Origin: Phoenix dactylifera | Lineage: Eukaryota > Streptophyta > Magnoliopsida > Arecales > Arecaceae | Reading direction: 5' to 3' | Assembly: GCF_009389715.1 (NCBI RefSeq) | Contig: NC_052393.1 | Location: forward strand, 6,324,001-6,388,000 | Length of the DNA: 64,000 nucleotides | Shown: one piece after another, positions 12,092-23,300 of the stretch | Position numbering within the stretch: the stretch's first letter is position 1 | Layout of the letters: each line of letters starts with the position of its first letter | Position numbers and translations under genes: made by a program | Notes under the pieces: generated by a model | Databases searched by the model: none | The model's input: the letters and a program-made list of their open reading frames with translations, nothing else | Told to the model about the DNA's origin: nothing

Positions 12092-14000
12092 AGATGAAGT
12101 GCAAAAAGTTTTATCTTGTATCATCACATGACTCTGTTAGAGAATACAAAATTGTAGAAAGAGAAAAAGGAAAAAGAAAAGGGAGAACAGAAGATATTCA
12201 GTAAATATGGCCTCCATAGACTACTGTATCCTTAATGAGCGGTCGTACGTATGACATATACAGTGGTATGCTATATGTGGGCTGGAAAAATCCTAGTGAT
12301 GTCACCAGGCCAATTATTTGAACAATAATTTTACATCCATTTTACCTACCGCTAGGATGAAACTTCCATGATTCATGAGGCTAAGTCCATGCTCTCTTTC
12401 TACATGCACCCATTTGTAAGAAAAACATGGCTTAGTACTTTTAGACTGTCAAAAAATATAAGTGTGCCCAACAAGTTAAGTAGACCATATATTCAGGACT
12501 CAATTGGTTAGTGGAAAGAATTTTTTTTAATGAAATGTTTTTTCTGAAAAAATAGTTTTGGCATATTTGGTTCATCATGTAAAAACGGTAAATTACAGAG
12601 TGGGTTATGTTTGGTTGACTATCTACTTTTTCTAGAAAAGTTTTATGAAATATCTATTATATTCTTAATAAAGAAAAAGATTTTATTTATAGGTTTTGAC
12701 AGCTTAAGAATACTTTTGAAACAAAAAGAACTTCAAATTTCAATCAGTGGGATAGTAGATTTTTTATATCCTCCATGGATTTTTTTTTCCTATGAAACAT
12801 GAGAATGCTACTTTTTCATTTCTTTTCTTCGAAAACTCCAACCAAATAAGAAGTATCTTTTTTTATTTTTCCATCAACCATACTTTTTTTTTTCTCTAAA
12901 CCAAACGAGTTCTAAATATTTTTTTGGAGGATCAACTCTTTACAATTCTACAATATTCCATATATTTTTTTTTAGAAAACAGAAAGGGGTTTACTAAACA
13001 CCACCCTAGTGTTGGTGAAATTTGGATATTAGTGTCCTTTTCTTTTAAGATAGTGACAAAGGGTTTGTGAAGCAAGATGCACATTCAAATTCAAAACAAG
13101 TGGTGCCAAATTCTGGTAAACTCACCAACCCATATGGTACCCTCGCATATGGCCATTCTAAGAATTTATGGCTCCCTTCCATGTTTAAGTACTTAATACC
13201 AAGAAGTTGTGCGGGCATCTATCTCTGCAAGGTTACTTGAATTTAACAAGAAATACTTCAATTGACTGCACCTCTCCCACCTCGCAATGCGCAACCAGAA
13301 CCTAGATTCAAATGGCACTCAATGGCATTGCCATTGTATTTCTTCAACAAAAAAGAAAAAAAAAATCATAGATTTACACGTACGATGCAATACCGGTATT
13401 TTTAAAATTGTTGACCAATCTATTAAAATGAGAGGTCTAGAAGGAGGGATTGGTAATTTTTGATCTGACTTGTTAATTTGACTCATAAACAACCAGTTTT
13501 AAATATGCTCTAGTGGGACAAAAATGGATAGATTTATATCATAAACAGATTAACTCGTCTAGATCTATTTATTAGATAGATTAGATTCTAGTTTAAACCT
13601 TGGACCTATTTAATCTATTTTAATTTTAATAACAGAATTGACTCGTGATCCGACCTTTTTAACCTATTTAAAATCTGTTTAATATATTTAAAATTTATTT
13701 AAGCTATGTATAATCAACTTAACATTCATATTTAACTCGATTTACTTAACATATTTAATCTATTTAAGTTTTCAAAACTCTATTTAATATGTTTAATCTG
13801 TTTAACCTGATTCTATATATTTAATAAATAAGTTATGCAGATTATGATAGATAACCTATTTTCTAAACAATATAAATATAAATTTAATTTTTATTTTATT
13901 TAATAAATAAATAAATTTTTGATCGGACTCATATTTGATCGGGCTTGCCTGAATTACAACCCCTGTTTATCTCTACTTTTTTTGCCTTCTTTGAGCTTAA
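12092..14000. other. Intergenic, AT-rich, low-complexity
   Basis: No gene recognised. 13560-13960 is a degenerate, very AT-rich stretch in which variants of tatttaa and gtttaatct recur, which looks like an old non-autonomous transposon or decayed satellite. Poly-T-rich DNA at 12520-12990 contains weakly inverted halves (tttggttgac / caaccaaat), possibly another decayed MITE, but I could not define ends. Confidence 0.4.
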
Positions 14001-14028
14001 TTTTTTTTTTTTTGGTCAAAACGGCAAT

Positions 14029-17000
14029 TCATATAGCTCTAACGTGAGTACATCCTGCCAAATCAGAAGAAAGTAAAAAATACAGATGTGGCGGTAACTC
14101 CACTGTGGATGTCCAGTGGAGCTCCCCAGAATGTCGTGCAACATGGGAGGCGACCCAGTCAGCAGCCCTGTTCGCCTCCCGGAAAATGTGCACGGCCTGA
14201 AACTCTTCCATCTCCATCGCCAGTCTGCGGGTCTCCCGAATGAGCGGATGTCCATCTCCATACCTATCAGCACCCCGGATCCAGTCTATGACTATGGAGG
14301 AATCCCCCTCAAGGTACAGCCGGCCAGCCCCGAGCACCCGCCGCGCATAGGAAATGCCCGCCCAAGCAGCCCACAGCTCTGCCCCAACGACCGTGAGCCC
14401 CGTCGTGCCCCAGCCTCCTGCTGCCACCAAACTCCCAAAATGGTCCCGGATAACAAATCCAGCCCCTCCCGACCTCCTGTCCGTCGTCACACTACCATCA
14501 AAATTCACTTTAAGATAACCAGGGGGTGGGGGTACCCAAGCCACAATGGCAAACCTGGGCGCTAAAACAGCACTGCGGGTATCCCAGATGTCCCTAGTCA
14601 TCCCAAGTGAAGGCTCGCCAAAACAAGAGAAAACCTCCCCAGCCTGAAGCACAGCTCTCTCTGCCACCATCCTCGCCGAGAGCCTCCTGCCCTCGAACAA
14701 ACGAGCATTCCGGTCCAACCAGATATGGTAGGCCAGGTATGCCCTAATAATGCCCTCCTCCACCAGCCTAGGGCTCCGAACCGAAGCCCGCAGTAACTGT
14801 ATGAAATCCTGTGTCGTCCCTACGGAGTGGGGAATAGGCGCTGGAGACGACCTCCATATCTCTCGAGCTCTAGGGCACTGCAAAAGCACATGCTGAATGG
14901 TCTCCTCAATATCCGGACACACCACACACTACTGAGGAACCCTCATGCCCCGCCTGACTAGCACACTCCTGGTGGGAAGGCAGCCCCAAGCCACCTTCCA
15001 GATGAATAGCGCCACCCGTGGATGAATCCGCATCCTCCAAATCCAGCCTCCCTCCATCCGTCTAGGTGACTCTCTACTGAAAAGGGCGTATAGATCCCTC
15101 GCTCGCACCTGTGATCGGCCCGACGGCACCCATACCAACCTGTCAGACTCCCCCTGAAAAGGCACCGAAAGACCCAAAATCATCTCAGCCAGCTGCGCCC
15201 CAAACACCTCTCGTACCAGCCCCTCCCTCCATCCGCCCACGCCTGGATCCAACAAGTCGCTGACCCTCCAGCCCGCAAGACGCACCGAGTCCACCAAGGT
15301 TGGCATACGACTGATCGGCACAGCAGTCACCCAACAATCCTCCAGGACATCAACGGAGCGACCGTCACCTATAACCCATCTGATCTCCGGTAGAACCCTC
15401 CCTGCTCTGGCGCACATCTCCCGCCATACCAAAGAGTGGCGGCGACCAGCTCTCACACCAGCAACCAAAGCCCCATACTTGGCCCTCATCAGAGAGGACC
15501 ACATACTACCAGGCTCCAAGACATACCTAGCGGCATGACGAGCTACTAAAGCCTCCCTCCGTACCAACAGTGACTGCACCCCCAAACCTCCATTTCTAGT
15601 GGGCTGGCACACCACCTCCCAAGCCAACAGATGAATACCACCCCTGCCGCCTTGCCTCCCCCAGATGAAATTCCTAACCAGCTGCTCAATGGACCTCAAA
15701 ACTGACACTGGAATAAAAGCATGGGAAAGCAAATAAATGGGAATCGAAGAGAGTACCGACCGAGCCAAAGTGACCCTCCCCATCATGGATAGTGAGTGCA
15801 TCTGCCAGCCCTCCATCCTCTGCCTGACAGTAGCCTCCAGGAAGGAGCAATCACTCCCACGCAAACGCCGGCCTGAGAGCGGGACCCCCAAGTATCTCAT
15901 CACACCACCATGCTCACCCACCCCCAATATCTCGCTGGTGGAGTGTCTCACCACCTGCCTGGTAGACGGGCTGAAGCAAACTGCGGATTTCGAGAAATTA
16001 ACCCATTGACCAGACATGGCACAGTAATCCAGTAGAATCCTACCCAAAGCCCGAGCATCCCGGCGTGTCGCACGAGCTAGCAACAAACAATCATCCGCAA
16101 AAAGCAAGTGAGAGAACGATGGACCCTCCACCGCAGGCCTATAAGCCCCCAACTCCTGAGTAATCACAGACTGACGCAACACTCTGGATAGTGCATCCGC
16201 GCAGATAATAAATAATAAGGGAGATAAGTGACATCCTTGTCGTAGCCCTCCCACAGACACAAAGTAGCGAGAAGGCGTACCGTTCACCAGAATGGCAAAG
16301 GATGGAGACCTAACGCAACCCATGATCCACCGAATCCACACCTCAGGAAAGCCAAACCCCTGCAGTGACTGATGAACAAACTCCCATCGCATCCTGTCAT
16401 AGGCCCGCTCCATATCAAGCTTGACTCCCATCAAGCTTCTCCTCATCGGGGCCCTCTCCAAGTCAAACATGAACTCCTGAGCAATCATGATATTGTCGGA
16501 TATGCTCCGACCACCTATAAAAGCTCCCTGCTCCGGACTAATCAGCCTCGGTAGAATGCCCCGCATCCTAGTGGCGAGAATCTTCGCCGTAGCCTTGTAC
16601 ATAGTGGTGCACAGGCTAATCGGTCGAAAGTGCCCCGGCTCAGAAGCATCCCGCCGCTTCGGTATAAGGGTAATGAAAGTACGCTGCCAGTCCGCTGACA
16701 TCACCGCTGTGGTAAAAAACTGCTGTATGGCCGCCGTCACATCCAGTCCCACTATCAACCAGTACCTCCAAAAGAATAATGGTGGAAATCCATCCGGCCC
16801 TGGCGCCTTGTCCCCCTCAAGGGACCAGATCGCCTCCCGAATCTCCTCCACCGAAACCGGCCTGATCAAAGCTGCAGTCTCCTCCTCCGACACCCTCGTC
16901 GCCGCCATCACCATCTCCCCCCGGCCCCCCTCTCCAGACTGCTCTGTCCACCTCGCTCTGAAAAAGCACTCCACAATCCTCCGGATCATAGCAGGGTCAT

Positions 17001-18166
17001 CTGACATCTGGCCATCCTCACTCCTGATTGATCTAATTCTGTTCTGGTTTCTCCTGATCAGCGTAGCCTGATGAAAGAATTTTGTGTTTCGATCCCCCTC
17101 TAAAATCCACTGTACTCTGGACTTCTGTCTCCATAGTGTCTCCTGCTGTCTAAGAAGGGAATCATGTAAAGCCAAATGAGATCTCAGATCCCCCACCTCC
17201 ACCTCAGATACCCCCCCCCTTGCCTCCCGGGCCTGTAAAATGGAAATGGCCTCCTCCTCCTCAGTCCTCCTGAAGATGTTCCCCACTTCTTCCCGATTCC
17301 ACCTTTTCAGCCTCCTCCAGGTCAACTCTAGCCTGCGGGACACCCGATACATGGCATCACCCCTAACCGGAGATCTCCATGCCTCCCTCACCATCTCCCA
17401 AGACCTAGGGTAGCTGAGCCAAATCTTTTCAAACCTGAAAGGGGAGCAAACTGGAATGTGTGCCTCGGTACTCACCAACAATGGACAATGGTCCGAAGCA
17501 ATCCTCGGCAAATGTCTGACATGATAATTTGGAAAGCACTGAACCCACCCAGCTGTGGCACAAGCTCTGTCCAATCTCTCCCAGACACGGGCCCGCCCCT
17601 GCTGATTGTTGCACCATGTATACCTAGGTCCCGAGAAGCCCAAATCAATCAGACCATTAATTGAGATGAAGTCCTGAAATTCTTTGATCTTCCTATTGAG
17701 GGAAAATGGATTCCCCCCCATCTTCTCCTGAGAGTCCACAATGCAGTTGAAATCACCAGCCATCAATATGGGATGGCCATGACTAATCATCTGAGAGACC
17801 TCCTCCCACAGGGCCCTCCTGACTCTGTAGTCAGTGCTAGCATAAACAGCTGAAAGAATCCAAAGGTCTCCTATCACCCTCCGAAATCACCATGATCACC
17901 TCTTGATTACTGACATTGAAACAATCCAAAGTGCAGCACCCCAAACTCCACATTACTATTATACCACCCGACAAACCTTGAGAGTCCACAGCATAGAACC
18001 CCCACGACCTCGGAATCGCCCTTCTAGCCTTCTGTACACTGCCACCACACAGCCAGGTCTCAAGAAGAATGCAAACATCCGGGTTGTGTTGTTGCACTAA
18101 CCTGCGAAATGCCGGGGCAAACGATGGTTTCCCCGCGCCACGACAGTTCCACAGTAAGATCTTCAT
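14029..18166 (-). pseudogene. LINE ORF2: endonuclease, reverse transcriptase, RNase H (frameshift plus stop)
   Basis: The protein begins MKILLWNCRGAG at 18166. This is the start of the exonuclease-endonuclease-phosphatase domain that nicks target DNA. Catalytic landmarks follow: GDFNCI and SDHCPLL in the endonuclease, and LLFADD with an upstream GPDGFPP block and SPLLF in the reverse transcriptase. A zinc-binding region (VCPDIEETIQHVLLQC) and an RNase H domain (VNFDGSV, then LEGDSS, then REANRAADW) complete it. Two lesions are visible: a one-base frameshift near 17880 within the endonuclease, and a TAG codon at 14929-14931 just before the zinc-binding Cys pair. The start codon overlaps the ORF1 stop (ATGA), which favours translation by reinitiation. 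It would act in cis on LINE RNA, but this copy is probably inactive. Confidence 0.88.
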
Positions 18167-19526
18167 AAATCACCCTTCAATCCCACACAGCCCACACCTC
18201 CGGAGCTGTTACTTTCCCCTGCATCCACTTCCATACAACCTGCACCTCCAAGAGAATTAGGCCTAACTCCCTTTGCCGAGGCCATTAATTGAAGCAAAAC
18301 TTGAAGGTGCTGACCACCACTATTCACTTGTGCCGTATGGCACGCACTCACCGATGTGCCCGTGCCATGCTCAACCCGATCCCCACCACAGCATGAGGAA
18401 TCCTCCCCCGTCCCATTGACACCGATCTTCCTTATCACTGAGTCACATGCACTGCTCCCCTGTGCCATTTGGCACGCCTGTAGCACCTGCAGCTCATTGC
18501 CAATCGACTTCACAGCCGACCCCTCTCCCTGTTCTAAGTCACCACCGTTGCCGTCCTCTCCACTGGCCTGCCCCGCCAGCGTCTCCCCCGGTTGCAACTC
18601 AGGCGCCAGCACACTGCCGAGCTCCGGCAAGCCCACCTCCACCGACGACCGGAGCAGTTGGCTTCCCGTGCTCGCGGCTAGCTCACACCGCTGATCGCCT
18701 TCAACCCCCGTGGGATGCTCGTTCACCATGGGAGGACGGCCTCGCACCGGTGCTAAAGGCGGAGGTGAACTCCTGCTCCTCCCGCGAAAACCAGCCGCCG
18801 GCCGCCGCGCCTTCGCTCGGGCCGGCTCCTTCCCCCCAGCTTGAGTCGAAGAAACCCCCACGAAGCGGTCCACAGCCGGTTCAAACCTGGGCGGGCTTCT
18901 GAACCGTTTCAGCGGACTCGATCCCGGTCCGCTCGGTCGAAGGCCCCCGCTGGACTTGGGCCGCACTTCTAACCGGCCCAGACTCGGCATCGCCCGGTCC
19001 ACGCCCTGAGTCACCTCGGCTCCTGATCCAGTGCCCGTTCCGGGTCTACTCGGTTCACCCACCAGCAAACTCGCTCCCGCCTCCGATACATCCTTCTCCG
19101 GCGTCCTCCGGCGAGCCACCTTGGTCGGCTTCTGCCACCCTTCCAGATCAATCGGAGAGAGTGTCGATGTCGACCCTTCCTCCGTCCTGCTCGGACCAGG
19201 GCCGGGCGACGCAGGCGTCATCCCCTTCCTGGCACCCGGACCGGACTTCTCCTTCTTCCTGAACGCCGACGAGGTCGTCCCTATCCGATTAGTCACAAGC
19301 CACGGTCCGAATGCACCCCCCTCCCGGGGCCGATCTCCCCCTCCCACGGCTTGCCTGGAATCCTCCGTCACAGCTTTCCCCTTGCTCGCCTTCTCAGGCC
19401 CTGTTTCAGTCTCCGCCGGCTTCGTTCCCTCCACCACCGGAGACCCAAACTCACAAACCGCCGGCCAATGACCAACCCGCCCACACATAGAACACGGGGC
19501 TGGCAGGTTTTCGTATACGAAGCCCT
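18163..19526 (-). CDS. LINE ORF1 C-terminal part: zinc-knuckle RNA-binding protein (5'-truncated)
   Basis: The remaining reading frame is open from the truncation at about 19526 to the TGA at 18163-18165. It begins with the end of a DUF4283-type domain (FVYENLPAP) and a CCHC knuckle (CSMCGRVGHWPAVC), then a long Pro/Ser/Gly-rich tail. In plant LINEs this protein coats the element RNA. The first in-frame ATG (19488) lies inside the knuckle, so it is not the real start; the N-terminal domain is missing. The Pro-rich tail has no recognised domain. The stop codon overlaps the ORF2 ATG by the sequence ATGA. Confidence 0.8.
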
Positions 19527-20051
19527 AATTTCAATTTCATAAATATTGTTGCGCAAATTATCAATATAATTGTTGCCTTTTTTTTCATCCAGTAGGGCCT
19601 TCAAGATCGCGCTGTTGTTCTCGTTCTTGTTTTGTATGTATCTAACGGCCGCCCTAACAATCATGATCCCAATTAATAAAAGTTATATTATTTTTACTGA
19701 AATGACAAATAAATTCAATATTTTAGCGTATTAATGGTGCTTGAAATTTGAGATGGCTCTCACATAAAAAGAAAGAGACATCTTAATTATGTGAATATCA
19801 GTCACTTGTTTAAAAAATAGGAAAAGGTATCGAGATCCTCTCTCGTCGGGAGTAAACTGGAAGGGTTGGTCTGATCAATGTATGACTGGATGGCCATGAT
19901 CGTATGGAGCCCACATAGTACATGCAGTGTACCGCGCATGTATCGTGTGCATCCCACCGAATCATGGCCATGATCGGGTTCAGCGGGCCTTCTCGATCAC
20001 AACCGGTCAAGCTGCAGGACTAGATCGAGTTGATGATTTATTGATCGGGAA
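19527..20051. other. Spacer between LINE and RFC3-like gene
   Basis: Mostly AT-rich DNA. Immediately beyond the LINE break, the minus strand stays open for about 46 codons (19664 down to 19527, containing NENNSAILKALLDEKKG). This looks protein-like but matches no family I recognise. A short promoter-like region for the next gene may lie in 19850-20050. Confidence 0.3.
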
Positions 20052-20230
20052 CCGGCGGTATCTTTCGCGCGGAAGAATGATTGACCTTCCTTTGCGCGAT
20101 TGCACCGTCGGATCACCTACCGAACGGATCGCAAAGCGCTCCGAAGTCTCCGTCGGCACGGCTTTCAAAGCGACAGCCCTCCCCGCTGTCTGAGACACGC
20201 AAGGGGGACTGAAGACGTCTCTGTCTCCCG
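20052..20230 (+). mobile_element. MITE-like element (family member 2) in the RFC3-like promoter or 5' UTR
   Basis: The left end (ggcggtatctttcgcgcgga) and the following gaatgattgaccttcctttg closely parallel the copy beginning at 28668 (atatctttcgcccgaaag, gaatgattgatcttctttc). The right terminal repeat is not clear, so the right border is a guess. It lies directly upstream of the gene's candidate start codons. Confidence 0.4.
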
Positions 20231-20349
20231 TGCCGAAGCATTCCTCCCGAGTCAACAAGTTTTCCTTGCTACGATCGTCGCCGCCTCGAGTTTATCGACC
20301 CCTCGACGTCCAAATACCCGACAGACGCCATGCCTCGTCCCTTCTCTCT

Positions 20350-23300
20350 ATGCCCCCTCCCCCCATGTCGAGCCACCGCCCCCTCCGCCGCTCCTCCACC
20401 AAGTCCTCCGTCCCCTCCTCCTCCTACGCCGCCGCCGCTCGGCTGAGGCCCCGACTCCAGCGCCCCAGGCCCTCCTCCACGACCCTCTCCTCCGCCCTGA
20501 CCAAGGAGCGCCTCCGCGACCACGCCTGCTGCGCCTCCTGGAGCACCACCAGCAGCTACGCTTGCAACAAGGGCCTCGCACTCAGCCCTGGCCGCGAGAG
20601 CCTTGACTCCTCCTCCCGCTCCTCCTCCTCCTCTTCCTCCATTCTCGTTAAGATCCACCGGTGGGGAACGTCCTGGTTATGCTCCCGCCGACTCCGCCCT
20701 TCCGCCGCCTCCGTGCCGGCCCCGCCGAAGACCCTGCCGCCCTATCCCCGCTGCGAGTCCTGGGATCCCGGATTGCGGTCGCCACCCGAACATTGGATGC
20801 CGAGGAGGAGTTCCAGCCCTCCGCCCGCGGTCTACCCAGTGGAGAAGCCTTTGAGGGAGAGCGAACGGGTCCCGGCCCAGCCGGCGCCGGCCACTACTAT
20901 GATCGACCGGCCGATTCCGGCTGCTGCTGACGCGATTGGCACCGTTGGATCAAGGAAGGATCGGAAATCGACGGTTGTAATCAGCGCCCCGGCTACTACT
21001 ATGATCGCCCGGCCGATTCCGGCCGCTGATGATGCGATCGGCACCGTTGGATCAAGGAAGGAGCGGGAATCGACGGTTGTAATCAGCGCTTCATCGCCGA
21101 AGGAGGACAGGTTCGTTTGGGCGCAAAAGTACCGGCCGAAAGCTTTGAAGGAGTTCATCTGCAACAGGAATCGGGCCGAGGAGCTCCTCCAGATGGTAAG
21201 CTTAACTTCTTGTTAAATTCTTAATGCACGGGATTCTCCTAATAATATAAAAATTAAAATAAATCACATTCATCATCATCATTATTTTCATATTAGCACT
21301 TTAACTCGGTTAATTATGGAAAAGTCATTGATTATACGTGAAAACACCGGATCCCATTCCGACCTCGATATGTGGTTAAAATAACTCTCGGTTAAAATGC
21401 CGCATTGGAGATGTCATGTGATTGCAGCATGGTGAGATTTGAGAAAACAACCTTTTATTGACCAAGACGTTGAGCTGGCTGAGTTGTTGGAGTGCTCAGA
21501 CGGTTGACTTCTCAGATCGTGGAGGCCGGCCAAAGATCACGATGTGTCTTTGAGGCAGTAAGGTGATGGTCAATGCTCAGATGGGGATGGCTCCAACACT
21601 GGTCACTCCTAAGATGGTGCTGGGAGGAGGAGACCGTGCTCAAAAATTCGCTCCGATGCCGGATCCAACCTAAAAGAGCAAAGACGAAGAAGTCCTTTTG
21701 TCAGAGACCGTTCAACGGGCGACCCTTTGATGCTTAAGTTAGATGGACTCTCAAAGAATAGCAAAGGTATTGTGAGAGCAATAGAATGATAGCATAAGGA
21801 CGCAAGAAGACTCGAGAGCACTTACTTGGAGGTCCCCCAAGAATAATTAATATAGGCAAGGGTCGGTGTCCTTTGGCAAGGAATTTGGGTGTGCGGATTG
21901 GCCATTTTTGGTAGTCCATCATACGCCCTGAAGGCCACATGCGGGTGTTTCGCCCGTGCATCATGCTTCGCATATCTCGCCCATGTGATTATAGAAACCG
22001 CTTGCGATCGTAGCCAAAGTGTCTCCAGTTGGGAGGAGCATTTGAAATTTGAAGGACTGTCTGCGTGCCTTTGGGTTGGCTATGTGGCGGGTTTTGACTG
22101 GTTGATCGAAGGCTTTGTGGCGAGTTTTGATTAGTCAGCCTGCCATGTTGGTTGGGTTAGTTCTGAGCGGTATCAACTTTATTATAAGTAATCATAAGGT
22201 TGGGGAAATGTAGAGGCGTTTTAAGATATGGAATGATTGCATGCACATAAGATACATGGATCAAATATTATAATGCCCAGGTGCATTATGAGGTAGATCC
22301 AAGACTGTATAGTACATGCACGCACGCTTGCATTTGTTGTATGTGTCTTTGTGCACACTTGCGCATGCTAGGAGACTAGTAAACCTAAAATTTGTAGAAA
22401 GGCTTCATCACGATTCATGGTTAAAATGCATATTGATATAGTCCCAAAATTATAGATCCCTAATTGAAATATCAGTTCCTAGCATTTGCTCAAAAGCTAT
22501 GTAATGGTTTGACTTCACTTAATTTATAACTGTCTATTCTGTTACTGAATAAAAGAAAGTGCAGTCTTGATGAAAATTGATTTCCCCTGAATAGTAGGGA
22601 CAAGGTTGATGGTTATGGTTATATAGATATGATTGAAAATTAAGCCTTTGATCTTCCTGGTATCTTGTGAATAAATGTTATAAGGTTCTCCTCTCTTCTT
22701 TGAAAAGAAAAAGCACCCTGACAACAAAAACATAACTTTTGATCATCCAAGCAGAAGATGCTCAAATGTATAACCTCAAAATCAACTTCAAAACCTGTTT
22801 TGTTTAGTCTAATATAATTTATTCGCTTAAACTTGAACTGAATGCCTATTATTCGTCAATGAAATTTTCTAATATTAATCTCCCAAGTTTATGACACAAC
22901 TTGCGATCTTTAAGAGTTTGAGAGAACTTGAATCAGTTCGATTGTATATAATCTCAGTGGTTAAATTAGTATCTGGCAACAATATTGTGCTATATATTGT
23001 GCATGCATGTGCTCCTTTCACTTAGTTTGGGGCGTCCTAGATATCTTCCTTTACTATACTTGTATTCACCCTGTTTGTTTTTCTTGTTCTCTCTTCTTTT
23101 TTTGGTCTTCTTTTTCTTGATAATTAGGCTTTTAGTCAAATGAAACATAGGTATTTATCTTACGAATTCAGATAGCTGAATCTTTTTATATCATTTGCTG
23201 TTTTTTTATTTTAATATTTTCCTTGAGCCATCTGTTTTGTTTATCTTTTCTATTTTGGACTTGTTAGGTGTCTAAGCAAATATGCAGTCATTTTATAGTG

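Larger units (their letters stand above)
14001..19526 (-). mobile_element. 5'-truncated LINE non-LTR retrotransposon, nearly coding-intact
   Basis: The element runs on the minus strand. Its 3' end is marked by a 13-base poly-A (T13 at 14001-14013), and its 5' part breaks inside ORF1 at about 19526. In minus-strand order it encodes the zinc-knuckle end of ORF1, then ORF2 with an AP-type endonuclease, reverse transcriptase, zf-RVT domain and C-terminal RNase H. It belongs to the same family as the element at 45181-51601, judged by the matching protein order and residues. No matching target-site duplication was found around the ends. Only one frameshift and one in-frame stop break ORF2, so it appears fairly young. 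Confidence 0.9.

Noticed and set aside
14116-19542. Plus-strand open frames over the first LINE
   Set aside because: They are shadows of the minus-strand ORF1 and ORF2, with no motifs of their own.
20269-20658. Gly-rich antisense open frame over RFC3-like exon 1
   Set aside because: Low-complexity complement of the Ser/Pro-rich sense exon.
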